A stretch of DNA of 64,000 bases from Nocardia iowensis (GTDB taxonomy: Bacteria > Actinomycetota > Actinomycetes > Mycobacteriales > Mycobacteriaceae): positions 1,488,001 through 1,552,000 of the forward strand of contig NZ_CP078145.1 of the NCBI RefSeq assembly GCF_019222765.1, read 5' to 3'. Made by a program: the position numbers and the translations under genes. Under the pieces are notes generated by a model. The model ran no database searches, was not told the origin of the DNA, and saw only the letters and a list, made by a program, of their open reading frames with translations. This document shows positions 28,447 to 40,658 of this stretch, one piece after another (positions within the stretch are counted from its first letter, which is position 1; every line of letters starts with the position of its first letter).

Positions 28447-29325
28447 ATGTCCATGACCCGCGTAGCGCTGCGCCCCGCCATCAACGCCGCCGTCGAGACG
28501 TTACGGGCGGCCGGGGTGCACAGTCCGCAGGCCGATGCCGAGCACCTGGCCGCGCATGTGCTCGGTGTCGAGCGCACCCGGCTGGCGCTGACCCCGCTCG
28601 TTGCCCCGGACACACTGACCGAGTATCGCGCGCTGGTCGATCGGCGTGCGCAGCGAATTCCGTTGCAGCACTTGACCGGAACCGCGGCGATGGGCGATAT
28701 CGACCTCGCGGTCGGGCCCGGTGTCTTCGTGCCGCGGCCGGAAACGGAGCTGCTGTTCGCGTGGGCCCTGGCACAACTCGAAGCGCTGCCGCACGATCAC
28801 AGCCCGATCGTGGTCGACCTGTGCACCGGCTCTGGTGCGCTGGCTCTGGCCATCGCGCACGCGCGACCCGACGCCGACGTCCATGCTGTCGAAATCGATG
28901 CCGCGGCACTGCGATGGGCCCGCCGCAACGCCGACCGGTGCATCGCCGACGGCGACACCCCCATCACCCTGCACGCCGACGACGTCACCGATCCGAACCT
29001 GCTGAGCGAGCTCACCGGACGCGTCGACCTGGTGGTGGCCAACCCGCCCTACATCCCCGAGGACGCGAAGCTGGATCCCGAAGTCGCCGACCACGACCCG
29101 CATCTAGCTCTGTTCGGCGGCGCCGACGGCCTCGACGTGATCCGCGGCATGATCCCCACCATCACCCGTCTGCTCCGCACCGGCGGCGCCACCGCCATCG
29201 AACACGACGACGCCAACGGCTCGGACCTCGCCGCTCTGCTGGGCAAACAAGGCGATTTCACCGACATCGTCGAACACCCCGACCTCGCGGGCAAGCCCCG
29301 CTTCGTCGCCGCAATCCGATCTTGA
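28447..29325 (+). CDS. prmC: Release factor glutamine methyltransferase
   Basis: 292 aa; ATG 28447, with a second ATG two codons later. A helical N-domain is followed by a Rossmann methyltransferase with VVDLCTGSGALALAIA (SAM binding) and the catalytic NPPYIPED, the motif that holds the glutamine amide. Substrate is Gln235 of the PrfA encoded just upstream. Start and spacing (25 bp after prfA) suggest the same transcript. Confidence 0.96.
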   Translation: MSMTRVALRPAINAAVETLRAAGVHSPQADAEHLAAHVLGVERTRLALTPLVAPDTLTEYRALVDRRAQRIPLQHLTGTAAMGDIDLAVGPGVFVPRPETELLFAWALAQLEALPHDHSPIVVDLCTGSGALALAIAHARPDADVHAVEIDAAALRWARRNADRCIADGDTPITLHADDVTDPNLLSELTGRVDLVVANPPYIPEDAKLDPEVADHDPHLALFGGADGLDVIRGMIPTITRLLRTGGATAIEHDDANGSDLAALLGKQGDFTDIVEHPDLAGKPRFVAAIRS

Positions 29326-29415
29326 CCCGGCGGTGCTGCCCGGATTGCGGCATTTCCCATGACCACCGGCCAGGGGATGATGGTCTCGGCGGATGCCCGT
29401 GACAGGATGGGGGCC

Positions 29416-30081
29416 GTGAGTACCGTCTACGACTGCGCGGATCCCGACACGCGCGCCGCCGGACTGACCGCAGCCACCAGCGCCCTGAAATCCGGGCGGC
29501 TCGTCGTGCTGCCCACCGACACGCTGTACGGCCTGGCCGCCGACGCCTTCGATTCCACCGCAGTGGGCTTGCTGCTCGCCGCCAAGCGCCGTGGTCGCGA
29601 CATGCCGGTGCCGGTTCTGGTCGGTTCCTGGCACACCATCGACGGCTTGGTCTTCTCGGTGCGCCCGCAGGCGCGCGAGCTGATCCGGGCGTTCTGGCCC
29701 GGCGGTCTGAGTCTCGTTGTGCAGCAAGCACCTTCGCTCGCCTGGGATCTCGGCGACACGCGTGGCACGGTGATGCTCCGGATGCCGCTGCATCCGGTCG
29801 CGCTGGAACTGCTGCGCGAGGTCGGCCCGCTGGCGGTCTCCAGCGCCAATATCTCCGGTCAACCGCCCGCCAAGATCGCCGCCGAAGCCCGCGACCAGCT
29901 GGGCGAGCTCGTCGACGTCTACCTGGACGGCGGCCCCGCCGCACAGGCCGTCGCCTCCACCATCGTCGACCTGACCGCCGACCAGCCGCGCATCCTGCGC
30001 GAGGGCGCGGTGCCCATCGGCGATATCGCCGACGTCCTCGGAATGTCGCCGGAGGCGCTGAGCAGCGCCTCCACCCGATGA
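29416..30081 (+). CDS. Threonylcarbamoyl-AMP synthase (Sua5/YrdC family)
   Basis: 221 aa from GTG 29416; the open frame reaches further upstream, but the family begins close to MSTVYDCADPDTRAAG. It makes L-threonylcarbamoyl-AMP from threonine, bicarbonate and ATP, the first step of t6A37 modification of ANN-decoding tRNAs. LVVLPTDTLYGLAADAFD and a KRRGRDMPVPVLVGS segment form the nucleotide site, and AVSSANISGQPP is the conserved later motif. It lacks the extra C-terminal Sua5 domain, so it is the short YrdC form. It lies between prmC and wecA, as in mycobacteria. Confidence 0.93.
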   Translation: MSTVYDCADPDTRAAGLTAATSALKSGRLVVLPTDTLYGLAADAFDSTAVGLLLAAKRRGRDMPVPVLVGSWHTIDGLVFSVRPQARELIRAFWPGGLSLVVQQAPSLAWDLGDTRGTVMLRMPLHPVALELLREVGPLAVSSANISGQPPAKIAAEARDQLGELVDVYLDGGPAAQAVASTIVDLTADQPRILREGAVPIGDIADVLGMSPEALSSASTR

Positions 30082-30088
30082 TCGCTGG

Positions 30089-31255
30089 GTGCCGCGGATG
30101 ACCGGTTCGGGCGCAGTCGTCCCCCTACGGGAATTACTGCTCGTACTGCTCATTTCCGCGGTCGTGACGTTCCTGGCCACCGGCGGAATCCGGGTGCTCG
30201 CCATCGGATTCGGCGCCGTTGCGGTGCCGCGCGAGCGTGATGTGCACGTCAAGCCGATTCCCCGCATGGGCGGCGTCGGCATCTATATCGGCGTGGTGGC
30301 GGCGATGCTGTTCGCGCACCAACTTCCCGCGCTGCGCCGTGGATTCGACTACAGCCCGAACATTCCGGCCGCGGTGCTGGTGGCCAGCACGATCATTGTG
30401 CTGGTCGGCATCGTCGACGATCGCTGGGGACTGGACGCGCTCACGAAATTCGCCGGACAGGTGACGGCGGCGGGCGTGATGGCCGTGATGGGTTTGAGCT
30501 GGTACAGCATTTACAACCCGTTCAACAACACCACGGTATTTCTGGACGCGCTGCAAGGCGGTTTGATCACGGTGGCGGTCACCGTAACCCTGGTCAACGC
30601 GATGAATTTCGTAGACGGGCTCGATGGGCTCGCGGCCGGGTTGGGTTTGATCGCGGCGATCGCGGTATTCGTGTTCGCGCTCGGCTTGATGAACGAACAG
30701 GGCGGCTCGGTCGACACCTATCCGCCCGCATTGCTTGCCGCCGCGTTGGCCGGTGCCTGTCTCGGTTTTCTTCCGCACAACTTCCAGCCCGCGCGGATAT
30801 TCATGGGCGATTCCGGCTCGATGTTGATCGGCCTGGTGCTCGCCGCGGTATCGACCAGTGCGTCCGGGCGCATTCCGCTGCAGGGTTTCGGGCCGCGGGA
30901 CATCGTCGGCCTGCTGTCGCCGCTGTTGCTGGTGGGTGCGGTGATGTTCATTCCGGTGCTCGACTTGGTGCTGGCGATCTTGCGGCGGGTCCGGGCCGGT
31001 GTGAGCTTCTCCACTCCGGACAAGATGCACCTGCACCACAGGCTGCTGCAGATCGGGCATTCGCATCGGCGCGTGGTGCTGCTCATCTACTTGTGGGTCG
31101 GCATCCTCGCGTTCGGCGCGGTCGGCAGCGCGCTGATGGACCGCACGCTGGTCGTCCTACTGATGGCGGGCGGGCTGATCTTCGCGCTCGTCGTGACGGC
31201 CGTTCCGGGGCTGCGCCGTGGGGAGGCGGCGGAGGACCGGCCGACGTCCGGGTAA
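30089..31255 (+). CDS. wecA: Polyprenyl-phosphate N-acetylglucosaminyl 1-phosphate transferase (WecA/Rfe)
   Basis: 388 aa from GTG 30089; ATG 30098 is an alternative. About eleven transmembrane helices. It transfers GlcNAc-1-phosphate from UDP-GlcNAc to decaprenyl phosphate, which in mycolic-acid bacteria starts the arabinogalactan linker. Signatures: RERDVHVKPIPRMGG, the metal-binding DDRWGLDALTKF, NAMNFVDGLDGLAAG, FMGDSGSMLIG, and HLHHRLLQIGHSHRR in the last cytoplasmic loop. It lies directly upstream of the atp genes. Confidence 0.93.
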   Translation: MPRMTGSGAVVPLRELLLVLLISAVVTFLATGGIRVLAIGFGAVAVPRERDVHVKPIPRMGGVGIYIGVVAAMLFAHQLPALRRGFDYSPNIPAAVLVASTIIVLVGIVDDRWGLDALTKFAGQVTAAGVMAVMGLSWYSIYNPFNNTTVFLDALQGGLITVAVTVTLVNAMNFVDGLDGLAAGLGLIAAIAVFVFALGLMNEQGGSVDTYPPALLAAALAGACLGFLPHNFQPARIFMGDSGSMLIGLVLAAVSTSASGRIPLQGFGPRDIVGLLSPLLLVGAVMFIPVLDLVLAILRRVRAGVSFSTPDKMHLHHRLLQIGHSHRRVVLLIYLWVGILAFGAVGSALMDRTLVVLLMAGGLIFALVVTAVPGLRRGEAAEDRPTSG

Positions 31256-31266
31256 GGTTCGCAGAC

Positions 31267-31725
31267 GTGAGCTTTACTCCCACCCCGGTCCCCGGTCCCG
31301 ACGCCCCGCTCAAGGCGGCGCTGCGCTACGGCCTGATCGGACTCGGCGTGCTGGTGGTGCTGTCCGTCGCGATCGGCGCCATCGCGGCGGGCATGCCCGG
31401 CCTGTGGGGCGCGCTGATCGGCTCGGCCATCGGCGGTGGCTTCATCCTGACCACCGCGGCCGTGGTGCTGTACGGCGCGAAGTTGCCGCCGTCCACCGCG
31501 GGGATGGTCATGCTGGCCAGCTGGGTGGGCAAAATGCTGGTGGCGCTTTTGGTCATAGCGATACTGAATCAATTCGACTTTTATGACCGAATGGTCCTTT
31601 TCCTTACCGTGATCGGCGCCCTGGTCATCGTGCTCGGGGCCGAGACGTACGGCGTTGTCCGCCAGCGGGTTCCGTACGTGACGGTGCCCGATGCGGATCC
31701 GGAATCCCCTGCTCGGGAAGATTGA
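31267..31725 (+). CDS. ATP synthase-associated membrane protein (AtpI-like)
   Basis: 152 aa from GTG 31267; the frame is open upstream over wecA but those codons are a shadow. Four helices: about 20-41, 45-69, 77-97 and 104-124. Position and topology match the AtpI-like proteins that head atp operons and help assemble the c-ring or carry Mg2+. Sequence conservation in this family is low, so the call rests mostly on context. Confidence 0.75.
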   Translation: MSFTPTPVPGPDAPLKAALRYGLIGLGVLVVLSVAIGAIAAGMPGLWGALIGSAIGGGFILTTAAVVLYGAKLPPSTAGMVMLASWVGKMLVALLVIAILNQFDFYDRMVLFLTVIGALVIVLGAETYGVVRQRVPYVTVPDADPESPARED

Positions 31726-31973
31726 TCCCACCCACCTACACGCTGTCGTAGATAACTTGGTAAAGTGTTGGTAAGCAAGCAACCAAACGAGGGGGGATCG
31801 CCAAGATCCCTCCGAGTGCCGCTATGCTTACTGCCGTGCCGGGCTCTGAGGGTTCCGGTTCTGCATGTCGACGATGTCGCCGACACACGTACAGACGCCA
31901 GGTGGAATCAAAACCCGCCGCACAGCTGCTGACGAACTTCGAGCCGACCTGAGTCGACCCAAATTGATCGTCA

Positions 31974-32822
31974 ATGTCCGATCGAACCGCGGGATCAACC
32001 GAACCCACGGCCCGAACACGGGAGAGAACGCTGAGCGTCACCACTTTGGCGGGCGAGTTCCACGCGCCATCGCTGTCCGACTTCTTCCCTCCAGCGCTGC
32101 TGTTCGAGGGTACGCCGTTCGAAATCGATCGTTTGATGGGTATCCGGCTCTTGATGACGGCGGTTCTGGTCATCGTGATGCTCCTCGCATTTCGGAATCC
32201 CCGCATCATCCCGCGCGGGCTGCAGAACGTCGCCGAAACCGGTCTCGTCTTCGTCAAGGAACAAATTTCCGACGAAGTATTGGGTAAGGAATCCGGCCGC
32301 AAGTTCTTCCCGCTCATCGCGACGGTCTTCTTCACGGTCCTCTTTCTGAACTTCTCCGGCATCATTCCCGGGTTGAACATCTCGTCGAACGCCCGAATCG
32401 GCATGCCGCTGGTGCTGGCCGCTGTGGCGTACATCGCCTTCAACTACGTGGGTATCAAGAAGTACGGATTCCTCAAGTACATGCGCAGCAGCATCGTGGT
32501 GCCGAATGTGCCGCCCGCGCTGCATCTGCTGCTGATTCCCATCGAGTTCCTCTCGACGTTCATCCTGCGTCCGTTCACGCTGATGGTCCGACTCATGGCG
32601 AACATGCTGGCCGGACATATCATGTTGGTGTTGTTCTTCAGCGCTACCTGGTTCTTCCTGTTCGACGCCGTGGCATGGATGAAGGTGTTCTCGCCGTTCT
32701 CGTTGGCGGCAGGCCTCGGGTTCACCCTCTTCGAGATGTTGGTCATCTTCCTGCAGGCCTATGTGTTTGCGCTGTTGACCGCCGTTTACATCGGACTCGC
32801 GCAAAACGCGGATTCACACTGA
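31974..32822 (+). CDS. atpB: ATP synthase Fo subunit a
   Basis: 282 aa from ATG 31974; the start is uncertain because the first 25 residues are polar and variable. Helices carry the proton half-channels. The essential arginine is in TLMVRLMANMLAGHIM, which faces the c-ring glutamate. FLQAYVFALLTAVYIGLAQ is the conserved last helix. A 248-bp gap separates it from the AtpI-like gene; a TATGCT at 31823 may be a -10 for the operon core. Confidence 0.95.
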   Translation: MSDRTAGSTEPTARTRERTLSVTTLAGEFHAPSLSDFFPPALLFEGTPFEIDRLMGIRLLMTAVLVIVMLLAFRNPRIIPRGLQNVAETGLVFVKEQISDEVLGKESGRKFFPLIATVFFTVLFLNFSGIIPGLNISSNARIGMPLVLAAVAYIAFNYVGIKKYGFLKYMRSSIVVPNVPPALHLLLIPIEFLSTFILRPFTLMVRLMANMLAGHIMLVLFFSATWFFLFDAVAWMKVFSPFSLAAGLGFTLFEMLVIFLQAYVFALLTAVYIGLAQNADSH

Positions 32823-32831
32823 CCTGCCTGA

Positions 32832-33149
<318 letters not shown>

Positions 33150-33154
33150 TTCCG

Positions 33155-33718
33155 ATGAACGAGTTCTCTGTTCTCGCAGCGGAAAGCGGAGAGGATGTGA
33201 ATCCTCTTATCCCCGAGACGTACGACATCGTTTGGTCGATCGTCTGCGTCGCGATCATCGCGGTCCTCTTCTACAAGTACGTGATCCCGCGTCTGATGAA
33301 GACGCTCGACGAGCGCACCGACAAGATCGAAGGCGGCATCAAGCGCGCCGAGATCGCCCAGGAAGAGGCCCAGCTCACGCTGCAGCAGTATCAGCAGCAG
33401 CTGGCCGAAGCCCGGCTAGAGGCCGCACGCATCCGTGAGGAAGCGCGCACCCAGGGCCAGCAGATCCTCGCGCAGATGCGCGCGGACGCGCAGGCCGAAA
33501 GTGACCGCATCGTCGCCGCGGGCCACAGCCAGCTGGAAGCACAGCGCCAGCAGATCCTGACCGAACTGCGCACCGAACTCGGCCATACCGCCGTAGATTT
33601 GGCCGAAAAGATTATCGGGCAGTCGGTTTCGGACGAAGCTAAGCAGGCGGCGTCGATCGAGCGGTTCCTGACCGAGCTCGACGACGAGTCGAAAGCCGGC
33701 ATCGGGGTCGGAAGGTAG
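33155..33718 (+). CDS. atpF: ATP synthase Fo subunit b
   Basis: 187 aa. One N-terminal helix (about 25-45) is followed by a long charged coiled coil ([21 protein letters not shown] onward) that forms the peripheral stalk. It is a normal single b subunit. In M. tuberculosis a second b-like domain is fused to delta; here delta is separate. Confidence 0.96.
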   Translation: MNEFSVLAAESGEDVNPLIPETYDIVWSIVCVAIIAVLFYKYVIPRLMKTLDERTDKIEGGIKRAEIAQEEAQLTLQQYQQQLAEARLEAARIREEARTQGQQILAQMRADAQAESDRIVAAGHSQLEAQRQQILTELRTELGHTAVDLAEKIIGQSVSDEAKQAASIERFLTELDDESKAGIGVGR

Positions 33719-33728
33719 CGACGCGAAA

Positions 33729-34547
33729 GTGAGAAGCATGTACGCAGCGAGCCGCGAGGCCTGCGCCCGGTCTCGGGAGGCGCTCAGGGCCGCTCTGACC
33801 GGAAGCGACAGTGTCGCGGCCACGACGGGGTCCGAACTGTTCGCCGTTGTCGCCGTGCTGGACGACCAGCGTTCGCTGCGTGTTGCGCTCGCGGACGTGT
33901 CGGTGCCCGGTTCGGTACGGGCCGAGCTCAGTGAGCGGGTCTTCGGCGGCAAGGTCAGCCCGGCCACGCAGGCCGTGCTGACCACCGCGGTGGCCCAGGA
34001 CTGGTCCCGGACCGCCGACCTGGTCGACACCCTGGTGTTGCTCGGGCAGGAGGCGTTGCTGGAGTCGGCGGCCGATAGTGGCCGCCTCGACGCGGTCGAG
34101 GACGAGCTGTTCCGGCTCGGTCGGATCATCAGCGACAACCCCGAGCTGGAGCAGGCACTTTCCGATCGGACGAAGCCGGCCGAGGCCAAGCGGGAACTGA
34201 TCGAGCGCCTGCTCACCGGCAAGACCGAATCCATCACACTCACCCTGGCTGAGCAGGTGGTGACCAGGCAGAAGACGGCCGTCGGGGTGGCATTCGACGA
34301 ACTGTCCGACCTGGCCGCGGCCCGTCGCGACCAGATCGTGGCGCACGTGCGCGCGGCGATCGAACTGTCGGCGCAGCAGCGCGAGCGGCTCGCCGCTTCG
34401 TTGCATCGCATCTACGGCAAGCCGGTCCAGGTGCACGTGCAGGTCGACCCGAGTCTGCTGAGCGGGCTCGTCGTACACGTCGGCGACGACGTGATCGACG
34501 GCAGCGCCATCGGCCGACTGGAACGGCTGCGTCGGTCTCTGACCTGA
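33729..34547 (+). CDS. atpH: ATP synthase F1 subunit delta
   Basis: 272 aa from GTG 33729; ATG 33738 is an alternative. The delta subunit joins the peripheral stalk to the top of the alpha/beta hexamer. The C-terminal domain has [26 protein letters not shown], the delta/OSCP signature. Length fits Streptomyces-type delta and it has no N-terminal helix, so it is not the mycobacterial b-delta fusion. Confidence 0.95.
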   Translation: MRSMYAASREACARSREALRAALTGSDSVAATTGSELFAVVAVLDDQRSLRVALADVSVPGSVRAELSERVFGGKVSPATQAVLTTAVAQDWSRTADLVDTLVLLGQEALLESAADSGRLDAVEDELFRLGRIISDNPELEQALSDRTKPAEAKRELIERLLTGKTESITLTLAEQVVTRQKTAVGVAFDELSDLAAARRDQIVAHVRAAIELSAQQRERLAASLHRIYGKPVQVHVQVDPSLLSGLVVHVGDDVIDGSAIGRLERLRRSLT

Positions 34548-34590
34548 CCCCCAACCCCCCGACATTCGACACAGCGAGAGCAGGAAGAAC

Positions 34591-36228
34591 ATGGCGGAGC
34601 TGACGATCTCCTCCGACGAGATCCGTAGCGCGATCGAGAGCTACACGCAGAGCTACACCCCGGAAACCTCCATCGAGGAAGTCGGTGTTGTCACCGACAC
34701 CAGCGACGGCATCGCGCATGTCAGCGGTCTGCCGTCGGCGATGGCCAACGAATTGCTCGAGTTCCCGGGTGGCGTGCTCGGCGTGGCGCTGAACCTCGAG
34801 GACCGCTCGATCGGTGCGGTCATCCTCGGTGAGTACGCCGACCTCGAAGAGGGCCAGCAGGTCCGCCGGACCGGCGACGTGCTCTCGGTTCCGGTCGGCG
34901 ACAACTTCCTCGGCCGCGTGGTCGACCCGCTCGGTCACCCGATCGACGGCCTCGGCGAGATCGAGTCCGACGAGCGCCGCGTGCTCGAGCTGCAGGCCGC
35001 GTCCGTGCTGGAGCGTCAGCCGGTCGAGGAACCGCTGGCCACCGGCATCACCGCCATCGACGCGCTCACCGCGATCGGCCGTGGCCAGCGTCAGCTGATC
35101 ATCGGCGACCGCAAGACCGGCAAGACCGCGGTCTGCATCGACGCGATCCTGGCGCAGAAGGCGAACTGGGACTCGGGCGACCCGGCCAAGCAGGTGCGCT
35201 GCATCTACGTGGCCATCGGTCAGAAGGGTTCCACCATCGCGGGCGTCAAGTCCGCGCTGGAGGCCCGCGGTGCGCTGGAGTACACCACCATCGTCGCCGC
35301 CCCCGCGTCCGACTCCGCCGGCTTCAAATGGCTTGCGCCGTACACCGGTTCGGCCATCGGTCAGCACTGGATGTACCAGGGCAAGCACGTCCTCATCGTG
35401 TTCGACGACCTGACCAAGCAGGCCGAGGCCTACCGCGCCATCTCGCTGCTGCTGCGCCGCCCGCCGGGCCGCGAGGCCTACCCGGGTGACGTCTTCTACC
35501 TGCACTCGCGGCTGCTGGAGCGTTGCGCCAAGCTCTCCGACGAGATGGGCGCCGGCTCGATGACCGGTCTGCCGATCATCGAGACCAAGGCCAACGACAT
35601 CTCGGCGTTCATCCCGACCAACGTCATCTCGATCACCGACGGTCAGGTCTTCCTCGAGTCCGACCTGTTCAACAAGGGCGTCCGTCCGGCGATCAACGTC
35701 GGTACCTCGGTCTCCCGTGTCGGTGGCGCCGCCCAGACCAAGGGCATGAAGAAGGTCGCCGGTTCGCTGCGTCTGGAAATGGCGCAGTTCCGCGAGCTGG
35801 AGGCGTTCTCCGCCTTCGCGTCCGACCTCGATGCCGCGTCGCTGGCGCAGCTCGAGCGCGGTGCCCGCTGGGTCGAGCTGCTCAAGCAGGACCAGTACTC
35901 GCCGGTCCCGGTCGAGGACCAGATCGTCTCGATCTACCTGGTCGATGCCGGTTACTTCGACTCGGTTCCGGTCGGCGACATCCGTCGCTTCACCAAGGAA
36001 CTGCTGGAAGACCTGCACCGGTCCGCGGCCGACGCCTTCAAGTCGATCGAGGGCGGCAAGGTGCTCCAGGACGAGGCGGCCGATCAGATCAAGGCGGCCA
36101 CCGACAAATTCAAGCAGGGCTTCCTCGCCTCCGACGGCAGCCGTGTGGTGAACGAGGCCGAGGCGGCCGATCTCGAGCACGAAGAGGTCGAGACGCTGTC
36201 GGTCACCCGCAAGCACGTCGAGAAGTGA
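34591..36228 (+). CDS. atpA: ATP synthase F1 subunit alpha
   Basis: 545 aa from ATG 34591, after GAGAGCAGGAAG. The non-catalytic nucleotide site has the P-loop GDRKTGKT (172-179), and [17 protein letters not shown] is the family signature with the Arg finger region. The C-terminal extension [28 protein letters not shown] is the long acidic actinobacterial tail; in mycobacteria this tail helps block ATP hydrolysis. Confidence 0.98.
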   Translation: MAELTISSDEIRSAIESYTQSYTPETSIEEVGVVTDTSDGIAHVSGLPSAMANELLEFPGGVLGVALNLEDRSIGAVILGEYADLEEGQQVRRTGDVLSVPVGDNFLGRVVDPLGHPIDGLGEIESDERRVLELQAASVLERQPVEEPLATGITAIDALTAIGRGQRQLIIGDRKTGKTAVCIDAILAQKANWDSGDPAKQVRCIYVAIGQKGSTIAGVKSALEARGALEYTTIVAAPASDSAGFKWLAPYTGSAIGQHWMYQGKHVLIVFDDLTKQAEAYRAISLLLRRPPGREAYPGDVFYLHSRLLERCAKLSDEMGAGSMTGLPIIETKANDISAFIPTNVISITDGQVFLESDLFNKGVRPAINVGTSVSRVGGAAQTKGMKKVAGSLRLEMAQFRELEAFSAFASDLDAASLAQLERGARWVELLKQDQYSPVPVEDQIVSIYLVDAGYFDSVPVGDIRRFTKELLEDLHRSAADAFKSIEGGKVLQDEAADQIKAATDKFKQGFLASDGSRVVNEAEAADLEHEEVETLSVTRKHVEK

Positions 36229-36294
36229 CCCAGGTTCGGGACTGATGCGAGCTATTCGTTCAATGCAAACGAATGAAGGGAGTGTGAACCGCTG

Positions 36295-38731
<2,437 letters not shown>

Positions 38732-38737
38732 TCACCG

Positions 38738-39115
38738 ATGTCGGAAATGTCAGTTGACCTGGTCGCCGTCGAACGACGGCTCTGGGCCGGGCAGGCGACG
38801 TTCGTCAGCGCGCAGACCACCGAGGGTCAGATCGGCATCATGCCGGGCCACGAGCCACTGCTCGGCCAGCTGGTCGAGGGCGGCACGGTGGCCATCGTCT
38901 CCACCGACGGCGAGCGCATCGTCGCGGCGGTGCACGGCGGCTTCTTCTCGGTGACCGCGACGACGGTCCGGATCCTGGCCGAGTCCGCGGAATTCGCCGA
39001 CGAGGTGGATGTCGAGGCGGCACGTCGCGTGCTGGCCGACTCGGCGGCCAGCGAAGAGGACCAGCTGGCGGCGCAAGCCCAGGTCCGCGCGGTGGAGCAG
39101 ATCGCGAACGCGTAA
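38738..39115 (+). CDS. atpC: ATP synthase F1 subunit epsilon
   Basis: 125 aa; ATG 38738, with ATG 38747 also possible. The beta-sandwich domain includes [18 protein letters not shown]. The C-terminal helical part is short (about 40 residues), as in mycobacteria. It is the last gene of the operon; a strong hairpin follows. Confidence 0.97.
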   Translation: MSEMSVDLVAVERRLWAGQATFVSAQTTEGQIGIMPGHEPLLGQLVEGGTVAIVSTDGERIVAAVHGGFFSVTATTVRILAESAEFADEVDVEAARRVLADSAASEEDQLAAQAQVRAVEQIANA

Positions 39116-39140
39116 GCGACAACCGAATAATGCGCACGAC

Positions 39141-39176
39141 ACTGTCGGCGGCGAAGGGTTCTTCGCCGCCGACAGT
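39141..39176 (+). terminator. atp operon terminator
   Basis: A perfect 16-bp stem (39141-39156 with 39161-39176) and a GGTT loop, 25 bases after atpC. There is no long U-run, which is common for high-GC terminators. Confidence 0.8.
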
Positions 39177-39296
39177 CGTCTAAAGACGGTTGACGGTCGT
39201 CTTAATACACGGCCCCCCAGTTTGTAAACTTGGCGCCGTGGTTGAATGACCGCGGGGTGTCGACGACACGGCGACAGAGCGAAGGGACGAACTGCA

Positions 39297-39725
39297 TTGC
39301 AGACCGGGATGGTTCTCCTGATCATTCTGGTGCTCACGCTCGTGTTCTTGGCCCTCGCCTCGACCTATCGCCTGATCATGTTGCGGCGCGGCGGAACTGC
39401 CGCCCTGCTGCGCGTACTGCCCGCCCGCGGTGGGCAGGGCTGGCGGCACGGACTCATCCGCTACGACGAGGACCGAATGGTCTTTTTCAAGCTGACCAGT
39501 CTAAAACTCGGACCCGACTGCACAATTCAGCGGCAAGGCATCGAGATCGGCGAACGTCGCGGCCCGGTCGGCGACGAATACGACATCATGAGCGACGACA
39601 TCGCGGTGATCGCCGTTTCCGATCGGGACGGCAGCTTCGAGCTGGCCCTGGATCGCGCGTCGCGGACCGCCTTTCTGTCCTGGGTCGAATCCCGCCCGTC
39701 GGACCGAACCCGCAGGATGCGCTAG
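39297..39725 (+). CDS. DUF2550 membrane-anchored protein
   Basis: 142 aa from TTG 39297, with GAAGGGA 9 bases upstream; ATG 39309 is an alternative. One N-terminal helix (about 5-24), then YRLIMLRRGGTAALLRVLPARGGQGWRHGLIRY, then a beta-rich cytoplasmic domain ending AFLSWVESRPSDRTRRMR. This family follows atpC in mycobacteria too. Function unknown. Confidence 0.85.
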   Translation: MQTGMVLLIILVLTLVFLALASTYRLIMLRRGGTAALLRVLPARGGQGWRHGLIRYDEDRMVFFKLTSLKLGPDCTIQRQGIEIGERRGPVGDEYDIMSDDIAVIAVSDRDGSFELALDRASRTAFLSWVESRPSDRTRRMR

Positions 39726-39749
39726 CGCGGGGCTTACCCGCCTCGCTTA

Positions 39750-39880
39750 CCCGCCTCTCCGCGTATTCAGGCCGGATTCAGGTGCGGGGGGACGATGGTT
39801 GGGCGGCTGCCGGTCGCGGTGTTGCGGGGTTCGCTGGTGCCCGAGGAGTTACCCATGTACTCGCGAAATCAGTTGTTGCG
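39750..39880 (+). repeat. Dispersed 131-bp repeat, copy B
   Basis: Same length and ends as copy A. Just before it, CTTACCCGCCTC occurs twice in tandem (39733 and 39746). It fills the gap between the DUF2550 gene and the adenosyltransferase gene. Confidence 0.8.
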
Positions 39881-39904
39881 TGAGCAGCGGATATGGTGGG
39901 GGCT

Positions 39905-40486
39905 GTGAGTGTGCATCTGACGCGGATCTATACGCGTACCGGCGATGACGGGACGACCGGTCTCAGTGATTTTTCGCGGGTGGCGAAGACCGATCCGCGC
40001 CTCGTGGCCTACGCCGACTGCGATGAGACGAACGCCGCCATCGGGGTGGCGATCGCGCTCGGGCAGCCCGAGGAGAACCTGCGTGGGGTCCTGCTTCAGA
40101 TACAGAACGATCTGTTCGATGCGGGTGCTGATTTGTCTACCCCCGTTGTCGCGGAGCCGAAGTATCCGCCGCTGCGCATCACTCAGCCCTATATCGACCG
40201 GCTCGAGGGCTGGTGTGACGAGTTCAATGCCGAACTGCCTGCGCTGAATTCGTTCATTCTGCCGGGTGGGACACCGCTGGCGGCGCTGCTGCACACAGCG
40301 CGTACCGTTGCCCGCCGTGCGGAACGCTCCGCTTGGGCGGCGATCGAGACACACCCGGACGATACGAACGCCTTGCCTGCGAAATACCTCAACCGGCTGT
40401 CGGACCTGCTGTTCATCCTGAGCCGGGTCGCCAATCCGGGCGGCGATATCCTGTGGAAGCCCGGCGGAACCAGGTCGAGCACCTGA
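39905..40486 (+). CDS. Cob(I)alamin adenosyltransferase, PduO type
   Basis: 193 aa from GTG 39905; ATG 39893 would add four residues. It transfers the adenosyl group of ATP to cob(I)alamin, making coenzyme B12. The ATP-binding N-terminus is [19 protein letters not shown] with [20 protein letters not shown], and [13 protein letters not shown] ARRAERSAW and [12 protein letters not shown] are the other conserved parts. The methylmalonyl-CoA epimerase gene in this window belongs to a pathway that uses the product (B12-dependent mutase), though the mutase is not here. Confidence 0.93.
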   Translation: MSVHLTRIYTRTGDDGTTGLSDFSRVAKTDPRLVAYADCDETNAAIGVAIALGQPEENLRGVLLQIQNDLFDAGADLSTPVVAEPKYPPLRITQPYIDRLEGWCDEFNAELPALNSFILPGGTPLAALLHTARTVARRAERSAWAAIETHPDDTNALPAKYLNRLSDLLFILSRVANPGGDILWKPGGTRSST

Positions 40487-40516
40487 TAATGCTCGAGACA
40501 CGAGGACACCCGTCCT

Positions 40517-40657
40517 GAGTACATGGGTAGCGCACCCAACCGCCGGCCCGCAACCGAACTACCGTGGCACCCACTGGTGCGCTGAATACCCGGAGTGGCG
40601 GAACAGTGCCGCAACTATCCTTGCACCCAACAGTGCGCCGAATACGCGGAGAGGCGG
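40517..40657 (-). repeat. Diverged inverted copy (C) of the dispersed repeat with a 56-bp partial tandem duplication
   Basis: On the plus strand it starts GAGTACATGGGTA, the reverse complement of the repeat's end, and reaches CTGAATACCCGGAGTGGCGG (40582-40601). A second end follows 56 bp later: CCGAATACGCGGAGAGGCGG (40637-40656). It runs up to the murA start codon. Middle parts are shorter and less alike than in copies A and B. Confidence 0.65.
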
Positions 40658-40658
40658 C

